The notes under the pieces: generated by a model
Database searches by the model: none
Told to the model about the DNA's origin: nothing
The model's input: only the letters and a program-made list of their open reading frames with translations
Assembly: GCF_949987535.1 (NCBI RefSeq)
Contig: NC_080082.1
Location: 45,386,874-45,450,873, forward strand
Direction: 5' to 3'
From: Balaenoptera acutorostrata
Taxonomy: Eukaryota; Chordata; Mammalia; Artiodactyla; Balaenopteridae
DNA length: 64,000 bases
Part shown: one piece after another, positions 1 to 11,799 of the stretch
How the letters are laid out: every line of letters starts with the position of its first letter
How positions within the stretch are numbered: the stretch's first letter is position 1
Position numbers and translations under genes: made by a program

Positions 1-810
1 GGCATGCCCCCGTCAGTGCCCTTACAACATTATTAAAGGCGATGTGCTCAGCCGACAGTGTTAAGTCAGCGATGAGAAGACTCTGGAAGAGGCCACGGAG
101 AGAGGCACAGGGCAGCAGGCAGGACCCCAAACCCAGCGATCCTCGGCTGCCACTCAGCTCAGTAGGAACCAAGGGATGCGGATCCTTCGGGAGAGCTGTA
201 GGGAAGGGGCCTTCGGGACAGACCCCTGGAGTCCAGCCCCTCAGCCGAGGCTCAGAGGTGGTGACGTTGCACAGTGAGTCTGTGGCCAAGCTGTCTACAC
301 TGGCCACCACCCTCTGTTCCTATTCCCTGATCTGAAATCTCTTTCCTGTAGCCCACAGATCCATACCCGAGGCCCACTCATACCCGCCCTGGCTGCCCTA
401 CCCCCAGAACAAGGAAGCAGTCACTGTCCTGACAGCCCCTGGGATGATGAAACAGGGTGGGAGAGATCTCAAGTACAAGACTGAGGCTGTTGGGAAGATC
501 CCTGTGGTCTCTTTAAAAGGGAACCAAGGGCTGGTCTTGGCACTGTGATTGTAAGCGTGTTGAGGAGGGCTGCCTGGGCCTCCTGTGACCTCACCTTATA
601 TAGTCAGTGGGTGGTGGTGATATTGGGTCTCCGAGTGGGGCTGTGGTATACATTTGCACAGGCTGTGCACTGAACCACAGTAGAGATGCCATTCATGTAG
701 CTGAATATGAGAAGGGCGCCTTCAGGAGTTAACACAGTATGGCAGTCACATCACACCGTCAGTGGCATGGGACATCACTGGCAGGGAGGGGGATGCTCCC
801 ACGTGCTCCT
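1..810. other. Unique non-coding sequence
   Basis: I see no repeat family, RNA gene or convincing exon here. The open frame at 42-335 has no recognisable domain. Composition is mixed, moderately GC-rich. Confidence 0.5.
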
Positions 811-852
<42 letters not shown>

Positions 853-866
853 GCACACACTCTCTG
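811..866. repeat. (TC)n(AC)n microsatellite
   Basis: A run of about ten TC units passes directly into about fifteen AC units with one CG interruption. A second AC array lies 100 bp downstream, so the pair is one complex simple-repeat block. Open frames across it (Thr/His-rich) are artefacts. Confidence 0.95.
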
Positions 867-904
867 ACATAGTCACACATGCTCCTCCTAGCTCACAGTA
901 CCTC

Positions 905-960
905 TACTTATGTACACACACAACACACATGCTCACAATTATATTCACATTCACCCATAT

Positions 961-997
<37 letters not shown>

Positions 998-1006
998 CTC
1001 TCACAC
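905..1006. repeat. (AC)n microsatellite with TC tail
   Basis: An AC-rich stretch becomes a pure AC run at about 961-994 and ends in TC units. It mirrors the preceding array in reversed order (AC then TC). It is likely length-polymorphic. Confidence 0.93.
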
Positions 1007-1069
1007 ATTCTGTAGACCCTGAGGACCAGCCTGCTCACCTGTGCCCACCTTGGCCTATGCCCTCCATGT

Positions 1070-1160
1070 TCCTTGTCTCCTCCCATTAGAATGTGGGTTC
1101 CTTTGAGGCTGGGTCAGGCCTCCTTCAACAGTCCCCGCAGTGCCAGACAGAGGCCCATGC
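1070..1160 (+). mobile_element. L2 LINE 3' end fragment
   Basis: The order tgtctcctcccattagaatg followed by a 'gggtcaggcc' segment and an 'agtgccagacagaggc' segment follows the L2 3' end (tgtctcccccactagaatgt...agtgcctggcac). It is heavily diverged. A chance match is possible because the piece is short. Confidence 0.5.
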
Positions 1161-2569
1161 ACACATGGGCACAAGAAGGATGGCACCTTGCACGTGGGAA
1201 ATGCCCACAGGCCTCTGGGGCACAGGTGCCTGGGCATGGGGCTGGGGGGGACGGAAGGGAGGGCTTCCTCCAGCAACTGAATGAGATCTACAGTGCCAGG
1301 CCGTGTGTGTGTGCTTGCAAGCCCTGCGTCGGCCTGGTCTCCCCTCCTAACCTTGTCCCAAGTCTTCAAGCCCCCTCCCCTCCCTCGGCCCCTCCACTGC
1401 CAAGGGCCAGAGGGGAATGCAATTAGAAAAATCCTTTTTGTTTCAATCCCAAAGATCACGAAAAATAGTAACTCTGGCTAGAGCGGGAGGAACACAGCTG
1501 AGGAACCAGAAGGCTGAAGGTCTGCCTAGGGGGGCAAGGGAGGTGAGGAGTGGTGCCAAGGGCAGTGGGAGCTCCTGGTGTTGGTCTCTGCTGACACTGC
1601 ATGTCAGCAGCTTCCAGGCACCAGAAGGCCAATCTGATGGCCCATGCCTCTGGGTTCTCCCAGCCTAAGGCCCTGGCCACGCTGCCTGGAGGAGTTGGGG
1701 GGGGGGGGTCAAGGCCACACATGAGGCAGCTGAGGCCACTGCACCAGGAAGGGCACCTGCAGTGCGTTAGAGAGAGTGGGCCCTGGGTTCTCTGGCCCCC
1801 CCAGCACTCATCCTCAGCATGACCTTCCTTCCTGTGCGTGGTGGGAACGGTGGTGTCCACCGCTTGGGGGAAGAGAGAAGGAAGGATGCAGCCTTTGGGA
1901 CTGGCAGGGGGCTGTGCACAGAGGTGGATGGCTGTCACCACTGGGACGGGCCGGGGGTCCTGGCTCCCTGTGGGGCCAGGCCGGCGTGTGCTTGGCTTGT
2001 GAGGACGGGGGAATGTGCTGACACAAGAAGTCAGCTTGCTTTCTGGCTGGGGTATTGGGAAAAAAATCCATCTCCGAGGGTTGACAATCTCATCATATTA
2101 GCAGTATGGATTTCTGGCTCCAGCGGAGCCAGAAGCCCCTCTTCCTGGGAGGCAAGGACAGTGTGCAAGGGCCTCAGGCAGCATTCAGCAATCCTACCTT
2201 CCTGTGGCTCCTGAGGAAGAGAGGTTTCCGGAGACTCTGGGGCTGCAGGGGCCTGGATTGGATCCTCACCTTGGTGCCTGGGGCCCAGTGAACCCATCCC
2301 AGAGAGGGTACAAAGGAGAGTCTAGGCCACAGGGCTGTGCCCTCTCCCAGGTCTCGGGAGCCCTCCCCTCCTTGGCCAGCCAGGTGTCCATCTCTTGAGG
2401 ACCTGGGACGGCTGCATCTGAGACCAGGCTGCCCAGCTCTGACATGATGCTTCATTTCTCTCCCAAGATTGTACGTTTTGGCCCCATCTGGACCTGGTTA
2501 ACTCCATGCCAGGTATTGCGGAGATGCAGGAGTGGGACCCTGCTCCTGCCAGCACTGAGACACACTTCT
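1161..2569. other. GC-rich unique sequence with a G run
   Basis: No repeat family recognised. A run of 12 G lies at 1697-1708. Several open frames exist on both strands because the DNA is GC-rich; none has a domain or a plausible exon boundary. Confidence 0.45.
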
Positions 2570-3180
2570 GAAGAGAATTTATCCTTGAGCTATCTTAACA
2601 CACAATCCTAATTAAATACAACTTCCTTTTTATACATTTAATTTGTGTGTAGCTAACATACGTGCATAATTTAAAACATGAGATGGCTTCTAAGTGAAAG
2701 ACACTTTCACTTACAGTCTCTGTCCTGCCCCTCCACACCCTCACTCCAGCTCCCCAGGGCAGCCATCTTCTACTCTTTTAGCTGTTCTAATTGTAAGTGT
2801 TTTTGTTTGTTGCTGTTTCTACTATTTAAAAAAAAAATGTAATTTATGCCCAAATTTCCCACCAGAACTGTAAACTCCTATCACAACTGTCAACATATCA
2901 GACTGTCTGACATTTCCATTTTTTTCCCCTTGAAGACTCCCTTCGCATGGAACATTTGGCTCTGCTGGCTGCTCTCTAGAATGGGGCTCAGCTGCTCTCC
3001 TGGTGTCTCCCTTCCACATCGGCCTGGGAATTGACTGTAACCCTCTTATTTCTCATACACTGTCTTCCTTTTTCTTGGTTTATTCCTTCGTTTTGGTGGA
3101 ACACACCCTCCAGTAACTTTCTGAGAAAAGGTGCCTGGTAAATAAGTTTTTTCAGACTTTGTTGTTTGAAGTGTAGTCTG
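2570..3180. other. AT-richer sequence, possible old LINE remnant
   Basis: The segment changes abruptly to AT-rich sequence after 2570. The part at 2600-2780 faintly resembles old L1 3' UTRs, but I cannot assign it. It contains a perfect inverted repeat with 10-bp arms (2691-2700 and 2704-2713). Confidence 0.35.
2691..2713. repeat. Inverted repeat, 10-bp arms, 3-nt loop
   Basis: taagtgaaag is followed after 'aca' by its exact reverse complement ctttcactta. The arms carry GAAAG/CTTTC, similar to IRF or STAT half sites, but no function can be shown. Confidence 0.85.
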
Positions 3181-3832
3181 TACATCCTCCCTCTTAACTG
3201 GCCATTTGGCTGGATCTAGAATTCTAGGTGGAAGGCATTTTCCCTCCCAATGTTGAAGGCATTGCCCCATGGTCATCTTGGTAGCAGGATGGTTTTTGAG
3301 AAGCCTGAGTGAGGCCTTTCCTAGTCCCAGTCTTTCAGACGTGGCCTGTTTTGTTCTCTGACAGCTTTCAGATCCTTTCTTTATCTGTCCACTCTGAAAT
3401 CCCGCAATGATGGGCTCTTTCTGTCTAGAAACTTATGTCTTTCAATTCCAGTTGTTTCTCCAATCACTTCCACTTCTTTCAAAGTGTTCTGCCTTGGTTT
3501 TTCTCCATCACGTCTTTCTGAACTCTTGTCAGGCTTCCATTCAACCTCATCCTCCGATCTATTGTCTCCCATTTTCATCTTTCTTCTTTCTGTTCCACTT
3601 CTGAGGGATTTCCTTTCTTTAACTTCCAACCACTCTACTGATGTTTTAAAAATTTGCCCTTATATTTCTAATTTTAAAAAGCTCTTTAAAAAACCCTTCC
3701 TCCCTTCTTTCCTTCCTTCCTTCCTTCCTTAGTGAATGTCCTTTTGTCAGTCTCTGGTTACTATTTCATGGAGTCATGTTCTTTCTTACTTCTCTGAGGC
3801 ACTGATGATAACTTTGTGGACAGTTCCTCTTT
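3181..3832. mobile_element. Old L1M-type LINE fragment
   Basis: Words such as ctagaattctaggtggaagg, 'ttgaaggcattgcccca', 'tttcctttctttaacttcca' and 'aatttt..aagctcttt' follow in the order of a very common mammalian L1-class repeat. It is strongly diverged and carries a CCTT expansion near its end. The exact subfamily and strand need RepeatMasker. Confidence 0.55.
3701..3731. repeat. (CTTC)n microsatellite
   Basis: Short tetranucleotide expansion of CTTC units inside the old LINE fragment, flanked by further pyrimidine-rich sequence. Confidence 0.85.
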
Positions 3833-3837
3833 TTTAG

Positions 3838-4090
3838 AAAACTGTGGTAAAAAACACATAACATGAACCCTACCCTCTTAACCAATTTTTAAGCGTACAT
3901 TAAGCTAAGTGAAATAAGCCAGTGATAGAAGGACAAATGCACGATCCCACTTATATGAGGCATCGAAAGAAGTCAAACTCATAGAAGCAGAAGGTGAAAT
4001 GGTGGTTACTGGGGGTGGAGGGGGACAGGAGAGGAAGTGAGGAGTTGCAGGTCCGTGGGCAGAGTTTCAATTACGTGAGAGAAACATTCC
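3838..4090 (+). mobile_element. L1M 3' end fragment
   Basis: First part (acataacatgaaccctaccc, then 'cttaaccaatttttaagcgtaca') fits an L1 3' UTR. From 3901 the words agctaagtgaaataagccag, 'cacttatatgaggcatc' and 'atggtggttactgggggtgg' match the end of L1 ORF2 and the start of the 3' UTR of L1MB/L1MC-type elements. The order suggests two fragments or an internal rearrangement. Confidence 0.75.
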
Positions 4091-6165
4091 AGAGCTCTGT
4101 ACGCATCTCTCCTGCTCCTGCGTTGCCTCCATCTCTCCCAAGTTCCTCTTCTGGCAACTGTCTCTCACACTGGAGACTGTCTTTAGATGTCTGGTGGCCC
4201 TTGGCTGTCCCTGTGTATCTTGGTGTGAAGGACTAAGGACTCTCCCTGGGAGGTTGGTGTGCAGGGCTGACCAGCTGGGGCCTCTCTGTGGGCAACTAGG
4301 ACTTGCCACAGGTCTCAGTGGTATGCAAAACCCTGCCATCTCTTGTGGGCAGGGAAGTGGGTAGATGAGCACAGACGTCAGTCTGAAGTCCCGGGGCTCA
4401 CCGTTCCCTGTGAGGCTGCTTTGCACCCCTTGTTCTCATCATGGAACCTGCTGCCTCTGTTCAGCTTCTCCAGAGAAACAGCTCCACTTTCTGCTGGCAT
4501 GGCAGGGGTGTTCTCTTGGCTGATTCGACTCTCTGTCACACCGCCCGCCCAGACAGACCCGTGCTTCCGGTCCCCAAGTGGTCCCCGCTGCAGGGGCACC
4601 TGCCGGTCCCCCTGGCCCACTCACTCAGCCGTTACTGCTGCATCTCTCAAACTTCTGTCAAAATCTCTTCTTTGCCATTACAGCTCTTTCCATTCTCTCT
4701 CTTTTGTTTTGTGGACTTGTGTCTTTTTTGTTCTGTTATCGTCTGCTAGTGGGACTTGGAATGATGGGTCCTCTGTGCCCATCCCTTCTCGTCCCTGGGA
4801 CGCAGTTTCCCCATGTGAGGAAGAGGAAGGTGTTGAGTGAGATGACGTCTCAGGCCGGGGCGGGCTCTGCTGGTATTTCTGGGTTCCGCTGAGGTCTGAA
4901 GAGATCTACACAGACTCCACAGAATGAAGCTGGGCTGGAGGCACACAGTGGTGCTGCTGTTTTGTCCGGGACCGAACCAAACCCAACCCACTCTTCCTCC
5001 CTGCCCTAAGTCCACCAGGGCCCAGCCCCCGGGGTCACATTGCTCCCCACCACCCCCAAAGGGTGCATCATTCCCTCCTCCTCACACTTCAGCCACCAAA
5101 AGAGCCAGCCTACCAGCCGGGATCCCAACTCACGAGCCTGCGGGTCAGGAAGGAGCATGCACATGATAAAAGAGGGAGAGGTGGGGGGCTGTGGCATCCC
5201 GACAGCTCATGCTCCATCAAAAGACAAACATATTAAATGCTTTAGTGTAAATACTCATGTCCACCACCTGTATGCTCTGTTTTAAGATACAGTGTATTAA
5301 CAGAAAATTTGAGGTATGGTAAGGTCAACAGATCAGGAGATGATTGTCATTGAAACAATAGTTTATCACAGTTCTCAAGAGGAAGGGGTACATCACACTG
5401 CACAGGGCCGCATGGGGAAACACAAGTGTCGGTCAGGAGGCAGAGGGCATGAGGGAAAAATGTGGGCAGGAGCCTTTACCATGGTTTCCACAGGACGGAA
5501 CAGGCAAGGCAGGGTAAGCAGGCTTGGGATTGGCTAGTTTGAATAATTTCGGTGGGTTCTGGGGAGTAGAGGCTGTCCCTAGTTTCCTGGAGCCTGGCCC
5601 TGGGTGATAAGGGCAGGGGGATAGTGGCCCAGATAGAGGATGAGGTTGGGGGTGTGGGCTCTAGGTTGGTTAGCTTGCATAGTCGTTTTCTATTCTAGGG
5701 ATGGTAGAGGTGGCCCTGGAAGGGGCAGTCCCTCCAGGGTCAGCACGGTCCCAGATGTCAAAGCATCAGACGCACAGAAAGTAAAAGACACAGCTAATAA
5801 GGCCAGTGAGGGACCCCTGCCGGAGAACAAGACACTGGGAAAGCATAGACCTAGGACACTGGGGAGGGTCCTCCTGGGCTGAGGGGGAAGGAAAGCTGGA
5901 GCCCAGGAGCCTCTGGGTTGGGTGGGGAGAGGAGGCTGCCCAGGGAATCCTGAGAAAGGGCACCAGAAGAAATGCGCTGGAGTCCTCTGGGAGCTGAGGG
6001 TCTTCCTAGTGAGGGCTGTGGGCAGCTTGAAGTGTAGGAAGGCTTTTGAGACAAGTGTGGGAATATCAAGGAGGGACTCCTGGGCACAGGGGACAGTCAG
6101 CCACAGCTGTGCAGTGGGACGCTGTGGGCCAGGCCATTGAGGAGCACAGCCTGTGGCCGTGGGAA
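4091..6165. other. Unique non-coding sequence
   Basis: Two kilobases of mixed-composition DNA without a recognisable repeat. Short open frames on both strands have no domains. The open frame 4343-4840 contains no recognisable family motif. Confidence 0.45.
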
Positions 6166-6229
6166 GTTCTTCCTCTTCTGTCTCCCTCTCCCCCTCCCTC
6201 TCCTTTTCTTCCTCCTCTTCCTCATCTGA
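6166..6229. repeat. Polypyrimidine tract
   Basis: Almost uninterrupted C/T on the plus strand. Its complement encodes an acidic Glu-rich run in a minus-strand open frame, which explains that frame without a gene. Confidence 0.85.
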
Positions 6230-6619
6230 GGCTGTCAACCAAGGGCCCAGGGATGCGTGTTAACCGGCCTCTGAGAAGTACCCAGCGGGCGCCCAGCCCA
6301 GCCCCCCTGCACAGTGTCTCCTGGCAGGGAGCCCCCGGGCCCGAAGCTGTAGAGCAGGGGCTCCTGCCTGCTGGGCCTGGCCAGGTGGCGAGGCTGGGTC
6401 CTGCCCACGGTCACTGCCGTTGCAGGTCAGGGCGCTGGTGGAGGCCTTGCTCAGGGGAGGGGTCTCCTCAAGTGCCTCCTGATGGCGGGAAAATAAAAGC
6501 TGTGATTTAGAGGCAGCCTCCACTCGCAGCGCTTCCTTAGCTGAAGACGCTCAGCTAATGAACCTCAAGCAGATTCATGGCTGTGGGTGAAGTCAACAGG
6601 GTCCTCACTCCGCAGAGAC
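6230..6619. other. GC-rich unique sequence
   Basis: GC-rich up to about 6480, then grading into AT-rich DNA. It holds some CpG but not enough for a clear CpG island. No exon recognised. Confidence 0.4.
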
Positions 6620-7330
6620 GAGCCGCATAAATCTTTGTTTTTAATGTCTAATGATATGTAAAATATTTAAATTTGCAACTCAGAATTACTAAGCTGCCAA
6701 GGTTTTTTGCCTATTAAAGTGTGTTCTTGCCTGAGAATTTATGGGGCGCCCCGTGCCCACCGCCAGCCCCTGTTAGGGGACAGGAGGTATAGATTTGTAG
6801 TCTCCTACTTTAAAAAAACTTCAGGATTGTCTGACCCTGTAAACTGAAAATTCATGTCTCTTGCCCGGGGACAAATGCATTCTTTGTAAAGGCAGCCCAT
6901 GGCCATCCTTGGGCTCATGTTAGTTTATTGTCACTGGTTGATAACGTTTAATGGAAAAGATACAAGAGTGCCAAAGAATTTTAATTATTTTTGTGATAAA
7001 GTTATATGTTCGGCCTTGAAAAAGTAGAGATAATGCAGGGATTCATTATTATTCCCAGTGTGTTTAAACAGACGACACAGAATGCAAACAAAAGCAGATG
7101 AAATTTGAAAAGTATTATCAATATTGCAGATAGCAGATGCCCTTTCGAATCAGAACAAGCATATCTTCTATAGCAACTTTATGGTTGAGTAGTTTATTCA
7201 TTTCTATTAGAAGGTTGTACGTTTCTAAAATATGTAGATGGTATCTAGAAAAACCAACCAACCAGACAGGTCATTCTGCTTGTTTTCCTAAATTTATTAT
7301 TTCACTTTTTGCAGGCCCGATCTGAGAGGC
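6620..7330. other. AT-rich island, candidate conserved non-coding element
   Basis: Repeat-free AT-rich DNA with homeodomain-like TAAT/ATTA words (for example tttaattatttttgtgataa at about 6980). This texture is typical of developmental enhancers. Conservation is inferred, not seen. A pyrimidine tract followed by AG at about 7314 resembles a splice acceptor but no exon follows that I can recognise. Confidence 0.4.
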
Positions 7331-7924
7331 ATTAACATGGGAGTAGAGTCTTATTGTGTCAAATTCTATCTTGTACATGACCTTTGGCGGGCTTGGCTCT
7401 GGGGGGAAGAAGAAATAGGAACGAGGTGTCTGGACCATGGCGGAGCTCATGTATGGCTTTATCTGGGTTGTATTTGTGAGGCTGGAGTCAGGGTCTACCC
7501 GCCTGTCGGTAAATTTTCCACACGCTCTGGGCTCCCTCTGGCACCCAATGGAGGGAAACAAGTCCAGGAGCAAATCGCAAGTGCCCCTCGCCACCTGTTC
7601 CCTTCCAGGTCCCCCGACTGTGGGGGTCACTCTGAGGTGTTCTGAGGTGATGGGAGCTTTGTCTTGACTACATAAAAATGGATCCGACCTCCTTCTGGGG
7701 TTGCCAGCTTCGTGGGCTCCTTGTCCCTGGGGAGGCGGCTCTGGCTTTCTTGGCAGCGAGGCTTTCTGGGTTCTGCCAGTTGTTTTCTTGGAGGTGAGGA
7801 GCAGACCCTGGATGACTGGTTGATCCCAGGGCCCCACTGACTGCCTCAGGGGCCTGGGAAAATCCCTTTTGCCTTCCTATCCTGATTTTCCTTTCTTGTT
7901 CTCATGTTCTCAGTGGGGTAGCCT
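7331..7924. other. Unique sequence with open frames on both strands
   Basis: A minus-strand frame (7271-7837, 188 codons) and a plus-strand frame (7337-7645) overlap here. Neither shows a domain, codon bias or matching splice sites. Open frames on both strands speak for chance or non-coding conservation. Confidence 0.4.
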
Positions 7925-8125
7925 AGATCTCCAGCTTTGTAGCCAGACCAAGCCTTGAGCAAGTGACCCCTCCTTTGTGGCCCCTGTTTTCTCAGCTGTA
8001 ATATAGGTTATGGATACTGTTGAGGTTGTTAGGATTAAATGAGGTAATACATTCATGTAAAGCTCTCAGCTCCTTGTCTTACATTAAGTCCTCATTAAGA
8101 GGGAGCTGTTATTATTACCGTTGTT
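7925..8125 (+). mobile_element. MIR SINE
   Basis: Words in MIR order: 'ccttgagcaagtgacc', 'gttttctcagctgtaatata', 'ggattaaatgaggtaataca' and 'tgtaaagctctcagc', ending in 'ttattattacc'. This is most of the MIR body, moderately diverged. Confidence 0.8.
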
Positions 8126-8554
8126 GTTTACTTCGACTGATGGCTCACTGGATGCACAGGAAATTGCCCTCCCTGTCCCAGCTGTCTGCCCAGTGGGACT
8201 CCTTCTGTGGCTCCTTCTTGACCTGGGGTTTCTTCAATGCGGACTCAGGAGAGTGACAGCCATGGCTGAACCCTTAGAGCAGGAAGGTGGAGGGCAGGGA
8301 GTGTGGAAGGGGTGCCTGAAGCTGGAGGGGCTGGGTCATGGGGAGATCTTGAGGCCAAGCTCAGACTTGGGGGACTTGCGAGGCCTGGCTTGTAGCTAAG
8401 GATGGGTTCGGACAAGGGATGCCATGAATTAACTGGTGCTTTCAAGAAGCTGTACCTGGCAGTGAATGGCTTCTTAGGAGAAGGGAATGGCCCAACAGCA
8501 GAACAGTTACAAAGATAAGCCATGTGATAGGCCATAAATAAGTCACCATATATT
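8126..8554. other. Unique non-coding sequence
   Basis: No repeat family or exon recognised between the MIR and the L1 fragment. Confidence 0.4.
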
Positions 8555-8960
8555 CCAAGGGATCATTAAGGTATATATGATGTGCTCTAGTCACCATGGA
8601 ATAATATTAGAAATTAAAAGCAAAAGGATAGCTAAAAATTCTTATGTATTTGGAAGCTAAATAATATATTTAAAACAAATAATAAATTAGGAGAACCTAG
8701 AATGGATTGATCTTGAGGATGCTACATGTCATGTGTGAGACACAGAGAAGCAGTACATCGAGGGAAATTTATGCCTTTTAAATATATTTATCAAGAAACA
8801 AGAAAGGCTGACAGCAAATGAGCTACATATTCAACTCTAGAGATTGGAAAAAGAACAAACCCAAAGAAACAAGAAAGAAAGTAATAAGGATAAGGGCAGA
8901 CACGTATAAAATAGAGTGGACTAACAAAGGCACTGACAGGCTCATTGAAAAGATTACTAA
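8555..8960 (+). mobile_element. Old L1 ORF2 internal fragment
   Basis: The order tatgtatttggaagctaaat, 'gagggaaatttatgcctt', 'tatcaagaaacaagaaagg', 'agagattggaaaaagaacaa' and 'ataaggataagggcagac' matches the L1 ORF2 segment at the endonuclease/RT junction. It is full of stops and indels, so it is a fossil of an L1M-age element. Confidence 0.75.
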
Positions 8961-9169
8961 GGCAGAGGAAGGGAGGAGAGACGGTGCAGGTGGGAGGGAG
9001 CACAGGCCCTGGGAGGCTTCAGGCTGCGGAGGTGGGGATCTGCCTTTCCCAAGCATCCACCGGGACTGGTTTGCTGGGGTGTCCGGGTTTATGCCTGCTG
9101 CCTCCTCGTAATTATTAATGACACCTCCTTTCCCCTCCAAGAGTGTTGCTTTGAAGGGTAACTTCCACC

Positions 9170-9395
9170 TGTGCTGTCCATCAGGAGCCACATTTGGCTT
9201 TTGAGTGCTTGAATAGTGGCTGGAAGTGTAAACTCACACCAGATCTTAACGATTTAGTAGGAGAAAAAGAATGTAAAATAGCTCAACATTTTTTACACTG
9301 AATACATGTTAAATAATCTTTTGGATGTGTTGGATTAAATAAAATACATTATTAAAATTAATTTCACTTGATTCTTTTATTTGGCTACCGGATAA
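9170..9395 (-). mobile_element. MER5-type hAT-Charlie DNA transposon
   Basis: Starts with ctgtccatcaggagccacat and 'ttttgagtgcttgaatagtgg', continues with 'agaatgtaaaatagctcaa' and 'aataaaatacattattaaaa'. This is the reverse complement of the MER5A-type non-autonomous consensus. The right terminal inverted repeat looks eroded. Confidence 0.65.
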
Positions 9396-9479
9396 TTAAA
9401 GATTGCCTGTGTGGCTTATGTTCTATTTCTCTAGCCAGTGCTGATTCACATGGTCACCCAGCCATGAGCTGGTTCTGGG

Positions 9480-9690
9480 CTAAGGGCCTGATTAAGTACA
9501 AAGGCTTGGGGTTCAAATCCAGACCCAGCATTAACTTGTCTTGGTCAAATTACACCATCTTGCTATGTGTCAATTTCCCCTTCTCTAAAATGGGAATAGT
9601 ACGTCTCATAAGATTTCGGGGAAGCTAAACTTAGATAATTCCTATAAAGCACTCAGCTCTGTGCAGTTAGCATTAATTATTAGTTGCCAG
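9480..9690 (+). mobile_element. MIR SINE
   Basis: Near full-length MIR order: 'ggttcaaatccagacccagc', 'caatttccccttctctaaaa', 'tgggaatagtacgtctcata', 'cctataaagcactcag'. Diverged, as expected for this family. Confidence 0.8.
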
Positions 9691-10559
9691 TCATAAAAAC
9701 CAGCATAATGACGATATGCTTCCTCCCCACAGTCCTCTGATGCTGTTTTATCGCTTAGGAAGTGACAGTGCCCTGAAGGTTAGCGACTTGCCCATGATCC
9801 CAGGACAGCCAAACAAGCCTGCCCATCCTGCCACACAGTGCGCCAACACCCATGCCCTGCACTCCTGGACCTGCACGAGCTGGCCTGGCAGGCAGAGGTA
9901 GCCTCTCTGCTTCTAACCAGTCCTTCCTTCTTCCAGCTTATCCTTCTCCTGCCCCTCCTCCCTGCCCAGCAGTCTCAGCCTCTCCTGGGCCCGAGTGAGG
10001 CGAGGATTCCTCTTAGCCTCCCCTGCAGACTCAGGGCTTCCCAAGCTTGGACCCTCACATTCCCTCTCTCTATGTCCCACCTTGGTCCTCCCATCATTGA
10101 GCATATGGCTTGGCCGTCAGCGAAGGCTGGCAGGTAGCTTGACAGATGCTTTCTTGGTTCATCAAACTCACTCTCTAGCCTGAACTAAATGTGGTTCTTC
10201 CAGACCTTTGGATGGGATGGGTCTCAGCCACAGCCAATCAGAGATGTGGTGTGCAGAAATGCCCCTGGGGGCTCTCATCTGTGCCTTGCTGCTAGAGCTG
10301 GTCTCCCCAAAGGGACACACTGACCTGGGGACCTCCTGGGAGGAGCCCCAGGTGACAGCACCTGGTTTTATGGATCACACCATCACCTCCAATGAGACGA
10401 GTGCAGACAGGGAGCCATGCAGGGCAAGGCCCCGTCATGATTCCCGCCTCAGTCCCTGGGAATTCCGGATCTGAGGGCCACGCTGGCGACACCCGTCTGT
10501 TGGCTTCCTACAAAGGAGACTGGAGACCGTCAGTGGAGTCAGGAGGCACGAGGATGAAG
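9691..10559. other. Unique non-coding sequence
   Basis: No repeat or exon recognised. The short start of the following MIR may extend leftwards. Confidence 0.4.
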
Positions 10560-10740
10560 AGCTCACATTCGTGCAGAAGTTCTGAGCTGACAAAGCTCTT
10601 TATGTTCTTTTATTTGATTTCCACAAAAGTTCTGCTGAGAAGTATTATTATTCCCATTTTACAGCTGAGGAAGCCCGGACAAGGTAGATACCTTGGCCAA
10701 GAGCTAGCAGCTGGTTCACGGAAGAGCCAAGGCTTGGAAA
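10560..10740 (-). mobile_element. MIR SINE
   Basis: Shows ttcccattttacagctgagg followed by 'ccttggccaagagctagcag', the complement of the MIR core. A G run of about ten bases follows at 10771. Confidence 0.8.
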
Positions 10741-10884
10741 GAACTTAGCTTGTCCCAGGGATGGGGGTCACTGGGGGGGGGGGCTGGGCTACCTGCTGCC
10801 TCAGAGTCTACCCTTTGTGCCCTTGGGGTGGCAGGCATCAGGGAGGGGGTGCAGGATCTTGGGATGCAGTAGAGAGGGTGGCAA

Positions 10885-11080
10885 GAGCTTGAGGTCAGGA
10901 GTCAGAGACAACTCGTTCAAATCCCGGGGTTCCCTACTATTCGGCCCTGTGAACAAGTTCTTCGACTCTGGCAGTTTTGATTTCTTCCCTGGGGTGATGC
11001 TAGCACCCCCTCATCTGGCCCCTGTGAGTTTAGATGAAGCAATGTGTGTTTGTGTCCAGGACAGAGTCTGCCACTGGTGA
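10885..11080 (+). mobile_element. MIR SINE
   Basis: Order 'gtcaggagtcagagacaact', 'cgttcaaatcccggggt', 'ccctgtgaacaagttcttcg', 'ttgatttcttccctgggg', 'gtttagatgaagcaatg' follows MIR. Strongly diverged in the last third. Confidence 0.65.
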
Positions 11081-11799
11081 ATGGTGGGCTTCTGCTGCTG
11101 TTGTTGGTCCTGAGATGTGGGGGAAGGTCTGGTTTCCGAGCAAATCCCCCAAGTGGTATAGCCCTGTCTCTATAGCATCTAGCCATGGCTTGACCCAGGG
11201 AGCAACTTTGGGAGGGAAGCTGTGTTGCCAGGCTCAGAAGTGTGCTTCCTCAGTTCCTGTCACAGGGGCTTACTGAAGGAGCTCGGAGAATGGGAAGAAT
11301 AAGGGGCATGGGTACCACGAGCCCCAGGGGAACCGGATCTTCCTCTGCAGCTCCTCTCTAGCCCTCTCCCGGGCCCCACCAGCTTCACCCCTCGCTTCTC
11401 TCTGTACCTCCTGTGCCTCTTGTCTGTGTACACCAATATGGTTAGCTGGCTCAATTCTAACTGGCCCTGCATCCAGCCCTGAACTTCAAGCTGTGTGCTG
11501 AAGGAGCAGTGCAGACACGGCCGCGCAGGCCTAGCCATGAATTAGGCAAGGGGACCGTGGCTGGCCTGACCAAGCTGGAGCACAGAGCTGGTCCTACGAT
11601 GAGCTGGCCCACCCCACTGTGTGCCCAGAGGACCCCACACCAACCCATTTTAGAGACCAAAGAGGGAAGTGGCCACCTTCATCATGATGCCCTTCCGGTG
11701 GCCTGAGTCCCTGGGGAAGGAGCCACGTTTCCCTGTCTGGCTGCTCCCGCCAATCACGGTTGAAGACCTCAGAGGCTGTCCGCGGGGACTGGCTGGAGG
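11081..11799. other. Unique non-coding sequence
   Basis: Mixed composition, no recognised repeat or exon. Confidence 0.4.

Noticed and set aside
5690..6238. 182-codon minus-strand frame with Glu-rich start
   Set aside because: The Glu run is the complement of the CT-rich tract at 6166-6229.
7271..7837. 188-codon minus-strand frame with a splice-acceptor-like plus-strand tract at 7290-7316
   Set aside because: No domain, opposite-strand frame equally open, and the acceptor-like tract is on the other strand without a donor or recognisable exon.
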